Shown here in pieces: positions 26,317 through 34,191 of a stretch of DNA of 64,000 nucleotides (positions are counted from its first letter, which is position 1; every line of letters starts with the position of its first letter). The notes below the pieces were generated by a model. The model was not told where the DNA came from and searched no databases. It saw only the letters and a program-made list of their open reading frames with translations. The DNA is taken from positions 186,001-250,000 of the forward strand of contig OZ244031.1 of NCBI GenBank assembly GCA_965215045.1, read 5' to 3'. The position numbers and the translations under genes were made by a program. This DNA is from G965215045 sp965215045 (GTDB lineage Bacteria; Pseudomonadota; Gammaproteobacteria; JABABF01).

Positions 26317-26789
26317 AAGACTGGTGGGAACAGCTTGCAGTGCGGGAGCAGGTTTTGCTGGCGGTTTCCGCCGCCCTGCTGTGCGCCTTCCTGCTGGTCA
26401 CCCGCGTCTGGGAACCCTTGAACGAAACCCGGCGGCAACTGACCGAAAGCAACCGCCAGGTGGTCACTGAAGTCGCCCGGGCGCGGCAATTGCTGGCCAA
26501 CGTGACCCTGCTGCGCCAGGACCGCGGCACAACGACGGCGGCAGACGGTACGAGCAGCCCGGAAAAGGAAATTGAAAGCGCGGTGGCCCGGCACAATCTG
26601 CGGATCAACCGCCTGCAGCCAAACCAGGACGGCGCGGTGCAATTGTGGTTGAAAAATGCGCCGTTCGCCCCGGTCAGCATGCTGTTGCAGGACCTGGAGG
26701 AACAACGCGGTTTCAACTTGCGCGAGCTGGCACTGACCGCGGCCAGGGAAACCGGCAAAGTGGACCTGCGGGTGAAATTGCAGAAATGA
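26313..26789 (+). CDS. gspM: Type II secretion protein GspM
   Basis: 158 residues: short cytoplasmic N-terminus (MKDWWEQLAVREQVLL), one membrane helix (AVSAALLCAFLLVTRVWEPL), a coiled coil, then a small ferredoxin-like domain. It partners GspL. The stop overlaps the gspN start by 4 bases. Confidence 0.92.
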   Translation: MKDWWEQLAVREQVLLAVSAALLCAFLLVTRVWEPLNETRRQLTESNRQVVTEVARARQLLANVTLLRQDRGTTTAADGTSSPEKEIESAVARHNLRINRLQPNQDGAVQLWLKNAPFAPVSMLLQDLEEQRGFNLRELALTAARETGKVDLRVKLQK

Positions 26790-27625
26790 ATGAAAACGCC
26801 GCCGGCGAAACCAGGCGCCGCAGCCTGCTGCCGCACCGGAACGTGCTGATTGCGGCGGGTGCTGCGCTGTTCTTAGTCTTCCTGGTCGCCGGTGCCCCGG
26901 CGCGCCCGCTGGCAGCCCTGCTCATGCAAAAACAACCCGGTCTGCAGTTGCTGGACGTCAGCGGCAGTGCCTGGCAGGGCACCGCCGCCGGCACGGCAAT
27001 ACGCATCGGCCAGCACTGGCTGTTCCTGGGCCAGGGAGAATGGCGCTTCAATCCCCTCTGGTTGCTGATCGGCAAAACCGCCCTGCACTGGCAGAGCCGG
27101 CGCCCGGAACTGGAGTTGGAGGGGCAGGTCGAACTGCGTTCCGGCGGCGAATTGCGTCTGCAGGATACGCGGATTTTCACCCAGGCCATACTGGTGCATC
27201 CCTGGCTGCCGCAAAACCTGGCACCGATGGGTGCCCTGGGGATTCGCCTGCAGGAGTTCACCTGGGATAACGGGGTGCAGGCCCTGGAACTCAATGCGGG
27301 GTGGGAAGATGCGCGGATCTTCTTTAATAACCAGGAATGGGCACTGGGCGGCCTGGAAATCAATGCACAGCATGAGGGGGAGGGCCGGGTCGGAGTCCAG
27401 GTGCGGGACATGGAACAGGGACCCCTGAAACTGGATCTGTTCCTGCAATACAAGGAGGGAAACCTGGACCTGCGGGGAGAGCTCAGCACCCGGGAGAACG
27501 CCGGCCAACGCTGGCAGCAACTGCTGCGGGACCTGCTGGGCAAGGCGCGCGAAGACGGCGTGTTTGAATTGAATATCCAGCACAAGTTTGGCCCCGCCGC
27601 CCAGGCACCCGCCGCCGGCACCTGA
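26786..27625 (+). CDS. gspN: Type II secretion protein GspN
   Basis: 279 residues with one N-terminal membrane helix (VLIAAGAALFLVFLVAGAPARPLAALL) and a beta-rich periplasmic domain starting LQLLDVSGSAWQGTAAGTAIRIG, a GspN hallmark. GspN is optional in type II systems and its precise role is unsettled. It ends the canonical gsp gene set. Confidence 0.88.
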   Translation: MNENAAGETRRRSLLPHRNVLIAAGAALFLVFLVAGAPARPLAALLMQKQPGLQLLDVSGSAWQGTAAGTAIRIGQHWLFLGQGEWRFNPLWLLIGKTALHWQSRRPELELEGQVELRSGGELRLQDTRIFTQAILVHPWLPQNLAPMGALGIRLQEFTWDNGVQALELNAGWEDARIFFNNQEWALGGLEINAQHEGEGRVGVQVRDMEQGPLKLDLFLQYKEGNLDLRGELSTRENAGQRWQQLLRDLLGKAREDGVFELNIQHKFGPAAQAPAAGT

Positions 27626-27632
27626 GATGAAC

Positions 27633-27716
27633 ACACCGCACGCCCCCGCCACGAACCCGCTCGCCTCACCGCCGGCCCCCGGGATCGCCACACCGCACGC
27701 CCCCGCCACGAACCCG
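27633..27716 (+). repeat. 27-bp direct repeat in the leader of the lipoprotein gene
   Basis: Two identical 27-base copies, 27633-27659 and 27690-27716, start ACACCGCACGCCCCCGCC and are 57 bases apart. A partial third copy (CACGCCCCCG) follows. The repeat lies between gspN and the inferred start of the next gene. It is in frame with that gene (giving HAPATNP twice), so it could be translated if an upstream ATG at 27627 were used. Confidence 0.9.
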
Positions 27717-27728
27717 CACGCCCCCGTA

Positions 27729-28988
27729 ATGAAAAACCCTGCCATAACAAATATTTACAGAATATTATTCAGATCTTTTCTGATAGCCGTGCTGGCCCTG
27801 TCTGGCAGCGCCTGCCACGAGGATGACGATGAGGAGAACGGTGAAGAGGGACAACAGGGCACCCTCTATTACCAGGGGCGTTTTATCGATGAGAGCGTGC
27901 AGAACCTGTACTACGAGCTGCTGGATGCCAACAACTTGCTACAGCGCCGGGGTGCCACCGATGCCGACGGTTCTTTTGATTACCTGCGAAACCGGGCGTT
28001 CACGCTGCGTTTTTTCCTGGGTGATAACACCCAGGAGGCCACCGCCCGCCTGCAACTGGGGGAAATCCGCTTCAGCGCCTCTGAGGCCAGTACTTCGGGC
28101 ATCGTGGTCAGCCCGGCTTCCCTGCATCCGGACAATGCGAACCTGGCCACGGAAATTTCGCGTTTCCTGCAGGGTGCCGATCGTTCCAGTGCTTTTGGCA
28201 TCCGCCTGGACAACCTCCTGCACAACACGCTGGCCGAAGACCTGGAGGAGCAAACCCTGGTATTCCAGGCCACCACGAATATCATCGATGATTTTGCCGA
28301 CGTGTTCCAGGAACTGGGATACGATGACGATGTTCCCAGTGCCCCGCAGGCGCGAGCGCGCCTGGATGCAAACCTGCTCTGCCAGGCGGTCGGAGCCTGG
28401 CGCATCATCGAAAACGAGAACAACCGGGAAGGCCTGCGCGGGTTTTTCGTGCTGGCTGCCGACCGCACCGCCACGGGCACGGTGTACGATGAACAGAACG
28501 ACGCGTACGTACTGCGGGGCAGTCTGCACCACAGCCCCAACATGCTGCTCCGCCTGCAATCGGAGCTGGACGACTCGCCCCTGGCCGATGCCTGGAGCGG
28601 CAGCTTCAACCACCGGCTGGATGAGATCAGTACCAGCAACCGGAATTTTTCCCCGGATTTTTACGCTGCTCTCATCGATCGGCAGCTGGAGCCGCCCGAA
28701 TGGCACCTGGCCGTCGCCCTGCCCGGCACCAGCACCCTGCTGGTGTTGCGTGTTGCGGAAAGCACCCTGGAAGGCTTCGTCTACGAACCCCAATCGGAAT
28801 CACGCTTCGACTTCAGCGGCGAGTACGAGGCGGACGACAACAGTTTCAGCGTCACCGATGACAACGGCATCAGCATCACGGAAGGAGAGTGGAACGAAAT
28901 GGACGCCGGCGTCGGCACGGCGGATTTCTCTTTCCAACGCGGCGATTACATCCAGGCCTTCGAAGAAGTCCCCGCCTGCCGACCTTAA
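27729..28988 (+). CDS. Putative lipoprotein of unknown function, last gene after gspN
   Basis: 419 residues from ATG 27729, chosen because it gives a signal peptide (RILFRSFLIAVLALSGSAC) ending in a possible lipobox cysteine; the -3 residue is Gly, not the usual Leu, so lipidation is uncertain. An acidic run (HEDDDEENGEEG) follows. A strand-rich segment resembling a carboxypeptidase-regulatory or Ig-like fold (YELLDANNLLQRRGATDADGSFDYL) is next, with the rest unrecognised. Starting 103 bases after gspN on the same strand, it may be co-transcribed and could be a pilotin-like factor or a secreted substrate. Neither is shown by sequence. Confidence 0.7.
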   Translation: MKNPAITNIYRILFRSFLIAVLALSGSACHEDDDEENGEEGQQGTLYYQGRFIDESVQNLYYELLDANNLLQRRGATDADGSFDYLRNRAFTLRFFLGDNTQEATARLQLGEIRFSASEASTSGIVVSPASLHPDNANLATEISRFLQGADRSSAFGIRLDNLLHNTLAEDLEEQTLVFQATTNIIDDFADVFQELGYDDDVPSAPQARARLDANLLCQAVGAWRIIENENNREGLRGFFVLAADRTATGTVYDEQNDAYVLRGSLHHSPNMLLRLQSELDDSPLADAWSGSFNHRLDEISTSNRNFSPDFYAALIDRQLEPPEWHLAVALPGTSTLLVLRVAESTLEGFVYEPQSESRFDFSGEYEADDNSFSVTDDNGISITEGEWNEMDAGVGTADFSFQRGDYIQAFEEVPACRP

Positions 28989-29001
28989 AATTTATCGCCG
29001 G

Positions 29002-29736
29002 CTATTGAAACTCTATCCAGTCGTCTTGGTATTCCACAAAGTTCAGGATGTGCTCAAATTTGATGATCGGCACACTGCGGGTAATGCGGAACTTGCGCGC
29101 GGCAGGCGGTATTGACCGCAAAATTGTGAACTGCGCACCGTGCGGCTGCCAAGTGAACACATGCCGCTTGGTATCTTTCTCAAACGCGACCAGGTTTTTT
29201 CTCGAGTTGAGTTCCCATGAGTAGTTGTCCGGGATGTACCGCTTCACTTCATCCTCAAAAAGGGCGAACTCCTTTGCCGCCATATTTCTGACCAGTACTA
29301 CCGTCCGCAATTCGTTGTGCTGACTGAGTGCCTCGTTGATGCGGCTGTTCCAAATCGATAACACCGCCTTGCCGGTGGCCTGCAAATCCTTGCGCGGGTC
29401 TGATATGCCAAGTGAATAATCTGGAGAATTGCGCCCCGATATGAGACGCAATGGCGTGCTCAGGGTGAACGGGTTTTTGTTTTGAACGGTCTTTACCGAC
29501 CACGCACATCCTTTCAGCACTACATCTGCAACCCCGACAGGCTTGCTTCTATGTTCGCCCCCGACCGCCCTGGCAAACATTTCGCCAAAGTCATCTCCGG
29601 TAATATCCGCGCGTCCAATGGCCATACGATGGACAATCTGTTTGCCCACCATGAGTGAGGTCTCAAGTGGTATTTCCCCGAGTGGGTAGGGACCGCTGCG
29701 CCGTTGCGCACTACCCTTTAGGCGCAATTTGCTCAT
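29002..29736 (-). CDS. Probable type II restriction endonuclease
   Basis: 244 residues. It overlaps the end of the cytosine methyltransferase by 26 bases and is identified mainly by that pairing. A possible PD-(D/E)xK site is GVADVVLKGCAWSVKTV, with Asp71 and Lys82 and a serine replacing the usual acid. The C-terminal part has basic patches (RSIPPAARKFRITRSVP) suited to DNA binding. Base composition is lower in GC than in neighbours. It would cut DNA not methylated by its partner; specificity cannot be told. No signal peptide or membrane segment is visible. Confidence 0.68.
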   Translation of the reverse strand: MSKLRLKGSAQRRSGPYPLGEIPLETSLMVGKQIVHRMAIGRADITGDDFGEMFARAVGGEHRSKPVGVADVVLKGCAWSVKTVQNKNPFTLSTPLRLISGRNSPDYSLGISDPRKDLQATGKAVLSIWNSRINEALSQHNELRTVVLVRNMAAKEFALFEDEVKRYIPDNYSWELNSRKNLVAFEKDTKRHVFTWQPHGAQFTILRSIPPAARKFRITRSVPIIKFEHILNFVEYQDDWIEFQ

Positions 29737-30694
29737 AAATGGCCAAGACGCCAGCGATTGCCGCGCGTGCTAATGGAACAGGGATAGCATTCCCCGCTTG
29801 CTTGCGTGCTTGCGAGTCATTGCTGATGATACGGTAGGTGTCAGGGAATCCCTGCAAGCGAAACATTTCACGCGGTGTAAGTCGGCGTTCGCCATCAACA
29901 AGCAAATAGTTGTATGACGCCCCGGCACGCAGGGCACAGGAAAACGGATGGCTGCTAACATTTCCGCCTTTGTTCTCGTGCCATATCCCCGGTTTATGCG
30001 ACGATTTATGCACCGATTGACGCGCTTGGCGTATGCGCTCAGACACAAAAAACCGCTGGTCCGGCTTCTTTTCCAGCACATCTGCAAGCGGTTTCATTGG
30101 CACATCGCTCGCAGGCCAGGGAAAGAAATCAAATCGCTTTCGAGTCGCCACAATCAGCACTCTTTCGCGTTTGTGCGGCAGACCAAAGTCCAGTGCGTTG
30201 AGTATGCGCCAATCTGTAAAATACCCTAACGCTTTAAGGTCGCACAGGATTTGCTGAAACACGCTGCCACCCCTGATGGTTGTCAGTTGCCGGACATTTT
30301 CAAGCACAACGGCCGCCGGTTGTTTGGCCTTGACGATGCGGAGTATTTCCCAAAACATCGTGCCACGCGGGTCTGCCGTGCCCTTGCGGTCGCCAATAAT
30401 GGAAAATGGTTGACAGGGAAACCCAGCGCAAATCAAGTCAATATCCGGGATCTTGTGTGGCTTCGCACGGGTAATATCACCAGCAGGGCACAGTCCGAAA
30501 TTCGCCTCATACGCCGCACGCACATCGGTATCAATATCACAGGCATATTCACATCGCAAGCCAAGCGATTTGGCAGCCAGATGGAAGCCGCCAACACCAC
30601 AAAACAAGTCACCAAAGGTGGCTATCGGTCCTGGTCTGCAAGCCCCCACCTCCCCGACTATTTCATTAAAGCGGGGGGAAGCCGCACCACCCAT
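29711..30694 (-). CDS. DNA (cytosine-5) methyltransferase, Dcm type
   Basis: 327 residues with all major m5C motifs in order: motif I TFGDLFCGVGGF (about 26-37), motif IV GFPCQPFS with catalytic Cys94, motif VI LENV (about 131-134), motif VIII GLPHKRERV, motif IX RRLTPREMFRLQGFPD, and motif X QAGNAIPVPLA. The target recognition region between VIII and IX is short (about 110 residues), as in small type II enzymes. The ATG overlaps by one base (TAATG) the stop of an 81-residue ORF, suggesting coupled translation. It protects DNA from the overlapping endonuclease. Low GC and the lone position suggest acquisition by transfer. Confidence 0.95.
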   Translation of the reverse strand: MGGAASPRFNEIVGEVGACRPGPIATFGDLFCGVGGFHLAAKSLGLRCEYACDIDTDVRAAYEANFGLCPAGDITRAKPHKIPDIDLICAGFPCQPFSIIGDRKGTADPRGTMFWEILRIVKAKQPAAVVLENVRQLTTIRGGSVFQQILCDLKALGYFTDWRILNALDFGLPHKRERVLIVATRKRFDFFPWPASDVPMKPLADVLEKKPDQRFFVSERIRQARQSVHKSSHKPGIWHENKGGNVSSHPFSCALRAGASYNYLLVDGERRLTPREMFRLQGFPDTYRIISNDSQARKQAGNAIPVPLARAAIAGVLAIYEQIAPKG

Positions 30695-30939
30695 TACGCG
30701 ATTAACTCAGCGTGGCTTATGTGCCGCCCTGCAAGCCTATTGCAAAGGGTATCCATCTGGTCGCAGGCCTGAGCCTGCATACGATGGAAGCCCACCCGAT
30801 CCTTGTGGTTAATGATGTTCTTTCCCCCGCTCCAAAGGCATAGCCGGACACCTTGCCACCAACGCGACGCAAAATGCTCCCACGCTGGTTTCCAAGCCGA
30901 AAATCGGTCAGAAAACTCAAAAGGGCTGACACTCACCAC
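30694..30939 (-). CDS. Small ORF upstream of and coupled to the methyltransferase, function unknown
   Basis: 81 residues, starting at GTG 30939 (or GTG 30936), with a GGGG Shine-Dalgarno seven bases upstream and its TAA overlapping the methyltransferase ATG. It lies 27 bases downstream of a strong promoter, so it is certainly in the transcript. The protein is rich in Trp, His and Cys (WWQGVRLCLWSGGKNII, HRMQAQACDQMDTLC). It does not look like a restriction-modification controller (no clear helix-turn-helix). It may be a leader peptide or a small novel protein. Confidence 0.45.
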   Translation of the reverse strand: MVSVSPFEFSDRFSAWKPAWEHFASRWWQGVRLCLWSGGKNIINHKDRVGFHRMQAQACDQMDTLCNRLAGRHISHAELIA

Positions 30940-30965
30940 ACATAGGCCCCTGTTCAGTGTTTTGG

Positions 30966-30995
30966 ATAATAGGGCAACGCTTCGTGCATTGTCAA
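30966..30995 (-). promoter_or_regulatory. Strong sigma70 promoter of the restriction-modification operon
   Basis: On the minus strand: TTGACA (30995-30990, perfect), an 18-base spacer, then TATTAT (30971-30966, 5 of 6). Transcription would begin near 30959 and cover the small ORF, the methyltransferase and the endonuclease. The flanking sequence to 31023 is AT-rich and holds no gene. Confidence 0.8.
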
Positions 30996-31023
30996 GTACT
31001 TTTATGCATGTGATTCCCTGAAA

Positions 31024-32274
31024 TTAATCGCCGTCCCTGCGCGACAGCACCGCATTCTCAGCGGGACGCTGCAGACGGGACGCCTCCTGCAAGCGCGCAT
31101 TGCGGGCACAATGCACGGCCAGCATGCCGAGCATCGCCAGGAACACCATGATCATGAAACTGGGCTGCACGCCCAGTTGCCACAACCAACCACTGCTCCA
31201 GGTGCCGATAGCACCGCCCAGTCCGAAACTCAGGGAGTGGTACAGTGCCTGTCCCCGCCCCAGCAGCTTGCCCGGGTAGATGCGGCGCAACCATTCGATG
31301 GCGGAGGCGTGAAAGCCGCAGTAATAGGCACCGTGCAGCAACTGGGCGAGCACCAGTAGCGGCAAGCGGCCATCAGAAAAACCGATGATCAGCCAGCGCA
31401 GGCCCATCATCGCACCGCTCAGGAGCAGTAGTTGCTCCAGACGAAAACGCTGCAGCAGGCGCGGCCAAACCAGGAACAACAGCACCTCGGCGATCACGCC
31501 CAGTGACCACAAGGCACTGATCGCCGGCCGGCTGTAGCCGATGTCTTCCAGGTAAATGCTGTAGAAGGCGTTGTACGTTCCGTGCGAAATATAGAGCAGG
31601 CAGCAGCCGGCGAAGAAGTACGCCAGCCGGGAGAAGTGCGGGGATGCGTCTGCAGATGGGGCGGCAGCAGCGGAGATCATGACACCCCGGGCCGGCTCCG
31701 GCAGTTCCGGTGCGCTGTCTTCCTGTGCCGGCGGGCGGGGCGTCGCCAGGGCACTCAAAAACAGCACCGCCAACATCAGCAACAGCAGAACGGGAAGATG
31801 CAGGATGGGCAGGTACTGGAAGTACACGCCGCAGATCGAAACGGTGACAATAAAACCGAAGGACCCCCACAGGCGCACCAGGCTGTAGCGATGTTCCCGC
31901 TCCCGGTGCCACTCCAGGGTCAGGGCTTCGATCTGCGGGATGGCACCGCACCAGAAAAAACTGGTCAACGTGGTGATCAATGCCAGCCACAAGGTCCCTT
32001 CAAAAAGAAACAGCAGGGAAAAACACAGGCAGGAGCACAGCAGGCTGATTTGCACCAGTGGGAGCCGGCGCGCGGGTTCAGTGCACAACCAGTTAAACAC
32101 GTAGGGAGCGACGGCGCGCGGCACCAGGATGGTGGCGAATAGCGCGCCGATGGCCGCCGGCCCGTAGCCCAGCGTCTGCAGGTACAGGCCCCAGAACGGG
32201 TACCAGACCCCGAGCACTGCGTAATAGAAAAAATAAAGCGTGGAAAGACGCCAGTACGGCAGTGCGTAGGGCAT
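31024..32274 (-). CDS. MFS transporter, HcaT/phenylpropionate permease-like (MFS_1-like)
   Basis: 416 residues, 12 membrane helices. It starts YWRLSTLYFFYYAVLGVWYPFWGLYL, the hallmark of the PPP/MFS_1-like family, and has the loop HREREHRYSLVRLWGSFGFI seen in HcaT relatives. ATG 32274 overlaps the aroC stop (ATGA); a TTG three bases earlier is possible. The aroC-MFS pairing also occurs in Pseudomonas as far as I recall. Substrate unknown; an aromatic or nucleoside-like compound is the family guess. A 200-residue halfway loop (PRPPAQEDSAPELPEPAR) is acidic and proline-rich. Confidence 0.88.
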   Translation of the reverse strand: MPYALPYWRLSTLYFFYYAVLGVWYPFWGLYLQTLGYGPAAIGALFATILVPRAVAPYVFNWLCTEPARRLPLVQISLLCSCLCFSLLFLFEGTLWLALITTLTSFFWCGAIPQIEALTLEWHREREHRYSLVRLWGSFGFIVTVSICGVYFQYLPILHLPVLLLLMLAVLFLSALATPRPPAQEDSAPELPEPARGVMISAAAAPSADASPHFSRLAYFFAGCCLLYISHGTYNAFYSIYLEDIGYSRPAISALWSLGVIAEVLLFLVWPRLLQRFRLEQLLLLSGAMMGLRWLIIGFSDGRLPLLVLAQLLHGAYYCGFHASAIEWLRRIYPGKLLGRGQALYHSLSFGLGGAIGTWSSGWLWQLGVQPSFMIMVFLAMLGMLAVHCARNARLQEASRLQRPAENAVLSRRDGD

Positions 32275-33419
32275 CAATTCTCCGGGGTGTCGCCGGATGC
32301 GGCGGCCGCTGGCAGGGGTGCCAGGGGTGGCTGCACGTCCGCGTTCTGTGCGCGGTGACGCAGAAAATGGTCTGCCAGCACCAGGGCACTCATCGCCTCT
32401 GCGATCGGCACGGCGCGCAGGCCGACGCAGGGATCATGCCGTCCCTTGACCGAGACCTCCGTCGGCGCCCCGCTGCTGTCGACCGTTTGCGCCGGCAGGC
32501 GAATGCTGGAAGTCGGTTTCAATGCAATGCGCAACAGGATGTCCTGGCCGGTGCTGATGCCGCCGACGATGCCGCCGGCATGGTTGCTGGCAAAGCCCGC
32601 GGGACTCATCGCGTCCCGGTGTTCACTGCCGCGCTGGCGCACCACCGCAAAGCCATCGCCGACGGCCACCGCCTTGACCGCGTTGATACTCATGAGTGCC
32701 GCGGCGAGCTCCGCATCCAGGCGTCCGTACACCGGCTCACCCAGGCCCGGTGGCACGCCCGCGGCGCAGACAAAAATTTCGGCACCGATGGAGTCGCCAT
32801 CCTTGTGCAGTTTTTGCATGTACTGCTCGAGTTCCGGCACGCGCGCGGCATCGTGACAGAAAAAAGGGTTGTTCTCCCGCTCCTCCCACTGCTGCACCGA
32901 AGGGCCCGGTGCGGCATCGTCGAGCAGACGGATCTCGCCCAGTGCGGCGAGGCAAGCGCGAATCACTACGCCGCATTTCTCGCCCAAGAACTTGGCGGCG
33001 ATCGCCCCGGCCGCCACCCGCACCGCGGTCTCGCGCGCCGAGGCGCGTCCGCTGCCGCGATGGTCGCGGCGGCCGTATTTCTGCAGGTACGCGTAATCGG
33101 CATGGTTCGGCCGCAACTTGTCGCGCAGTTCTTCATAGTCCCGCGGGCGTGCATCGCGGTTGCGCAGCAGGAAACCGATCGGCGCCCCGGTGGTCGCGCC
33201 TTCGAAGACGCCGGAGAGAATTTCCACCTCATCGGGTTCTTGACGTTGGCTGGTATAACGCGAACGCCCTGGACGCCGGCGCTCCAGTGCCTGCTGCAGA
33301 TCCTGCTCCGAAAGTTCCAGGCCCGGCGGACAGCCGTCGACGATACCGCCCAGGGCCGGGCCGTGACTCTCGCCAAAACTGCTGACGGCGAACAAAAGAC
33401 CAAAGGTATTGCCGGACAT
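32274..33419 (-). CDS. aroC: Chorismate synthase
   Basis: 381 residues from ATG 33419 (MSGNTFG), with the conserved FGESHGPALGGIVDGCPPG near the start, RPGRSRYTSQR, RNRDARPRDYEEL, GSGRASARETAVRVAAGA and NHAGGIVGGISTGQD. It makes chorismate from EPSP using reduced FMN, the last shared step to aromatic amino acids and folate. An upstream-extended frame was rejected. Its C-terminal tail (PLPAAAASGDTPEN) is slightly long. It overlaps the downstream MFS gene. Confidence 0.98.
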   Translation of the reverse strand: MSGNTFGLLFAVSSFGESHGPALGGIVDGCPPGLELSEQDLQQALERRRPGRSRYTSQRQEPDEVEILSGVFEGATTGAPIGFLLRNRDARPRDYEELRDKLRPNHADYAYLQKYGRRDHRGSGRASARETAVRVAAGAIAAKFLGEKCGVVIRACLAALGEIRLLDDAAPGPSVQQWEERENNPFFCHDAARVPELEQYMQKLHKDGDSIGAEIFVCAAGVPPGLGEPVYGRLDAELAAALMSINAVKAVAVGDGFAVVRQRGSEHRDAMSPAGFASNHAGGIVGGISTGQDILLRIALKPTSSIRLPAQTVDSSGAPTEVSVKGRHDPCVGLRAVPIAEAMSALVLADHFLRHRAQNADVQPPLAPLPAAAASGDTPEN

Positions 33420-33443
33420 GATGAAAACTCGGAACCGGGCGCA

Positions 33444-33449
33444 ATTATA
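33444..33449 (-). promoter_or_regulatory. -10 element for aroC
   Basis: TATAAT on the minus strand, 25 bases before the aroC ATG, so the leader would be about 18 bases. No convincing -35 at the right distance. It is divergent from the folE promoter, about 30 bases away. Confidence 0.5.
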
Positions 33450-33478
33450 CTTGCCGTCCCGGGATGGGAGGGATGCAG

Positions 33479-33487
33479 TGCTACAAT
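33479..33487 (+). promoter_or_regulatory. Extended -10 promoter for folE
   Basis: TGCTACAAT is a TGnTAnAAT-type extended -10, 31 bases before the folE ATG at 33518. A GGGGGAG ribosome-binding site follows at about 33499-33505. Confidence 0.55.
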
Positions 33488-33517
33488 AAAAAGATGCCCG
33501 GGGGAGAAAATGCATCC

Positions 33518-34069
33518 ATGGAAGAAGCGTACAAGGAAATTCTCAAAAGCATCGGCGAAGATTTGCAGCGTCCCGGCCTGCGGGAGACACCCGAACGGGC
33601 GGCAAAAGCCTTGGAATTCCTGACCCGGGGCTATACCCAGAATGTGCGCGAAATTGTCAACGATGCGCTGTTTCCCACGCAATCACAGGAGATGGTGATC
33701 GTGCAAAACATCGAGTTGTATTCCCTGTGCGAACATCACCTTCTGCCTTTCATCGGCAAGTGTCACGTCGCCTACATCCCGGAGCAGAAGATTCTCGGGC
33801 TGTCCAAGGTGGCGCGCATCGTCGACATGTACGCGCGACGCCTGCAGGTGCAGGAAGAACTCACGCGGCAGATCGCCGAAACCCTGCACGAGGTGACCGG
33901 GGCTTCCGGCGTCGGCGTCATCATCGAGGCCATGCACCTGTGCATGATGATGCGCGGCGTGGAAAAACAGAACTCGATGATGAAAACTTCGGCCATGCTG
34001 GGCACCTTCCGCGACAACATGAGCACGCGCATGGAGTTCCTCTCGCTGCTGTCCATGCACCAGGAATAA
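33518..34069 (+). CDS. folE: GTP cyclohydrolase I
   Basis: 183 residues from ATG 33518 (MEEAYKEILKSIGED), which matches the usual start of this family; ATG 33494 is also possible. Zinc ligands are in SLCEHHLLPFIG (Cys and His) and HLCMMMRGVEKQNS (Cys). GLRETPERAAKALEFLTRGY and GKCHVAYIPEQKILGLSK are standard. It makes dihydroneopterin triphosphate for folate. It is divergent from aroC, whose chorismate product feeds the p-aminobenzoate half of the same pathway. Confidence 0.98.
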   Translation: MEEAYKEILKSIGEDLQRPGLRETPERAAKALEFLTRGYTQNVREIVNDALFPTQSQEMVIVQNIELYSLCEHHLLPFIGKCHVAYIPEQKILGLSKVARIVDMYARRLQVQEELTRQIAETLHEVTGASGVGVIIEAMHLCMMMRGVEKQNSMMKTSAMLGTFRDNMSTRMEFLSLLSMHQE

Positions 34070-34082
34070 AAAGGCGCGCGGG

Positions 34083-34180
34083 GGCGCGCCAGCTGGGCGA
34101 GCGGCGGATGCGAGCGGGCACAGCGGGGGGCAATAGGGGCGCGTCAGCTGGGCGAGCGGCGAACGCGAGCGGGCACAGTG
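34083..34180. repeat. Two 43-bp direct repeats downstream of folE
   Basis: Copies at 34083-34125 and 34138-34180, 55 bases apart, share GGCGCG(C/T)CAGCTGGGCGAG and CGAGCGGGCACAG with three mismatches. They fill the 122-base gap between the convergent folE and alpha/beta hydrolase genes. They resemble a short REP-like element and could act in termination. Confidence 0.85.
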
Positions 34181-34191
34181 AGGCGCGCAAC

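Noticed and set aside
30251..30772. Plus-strand 173-residue frame opposite the methyltransferase
   Set aside because: The opposite strand carries all m5C methyltransferase motifs.
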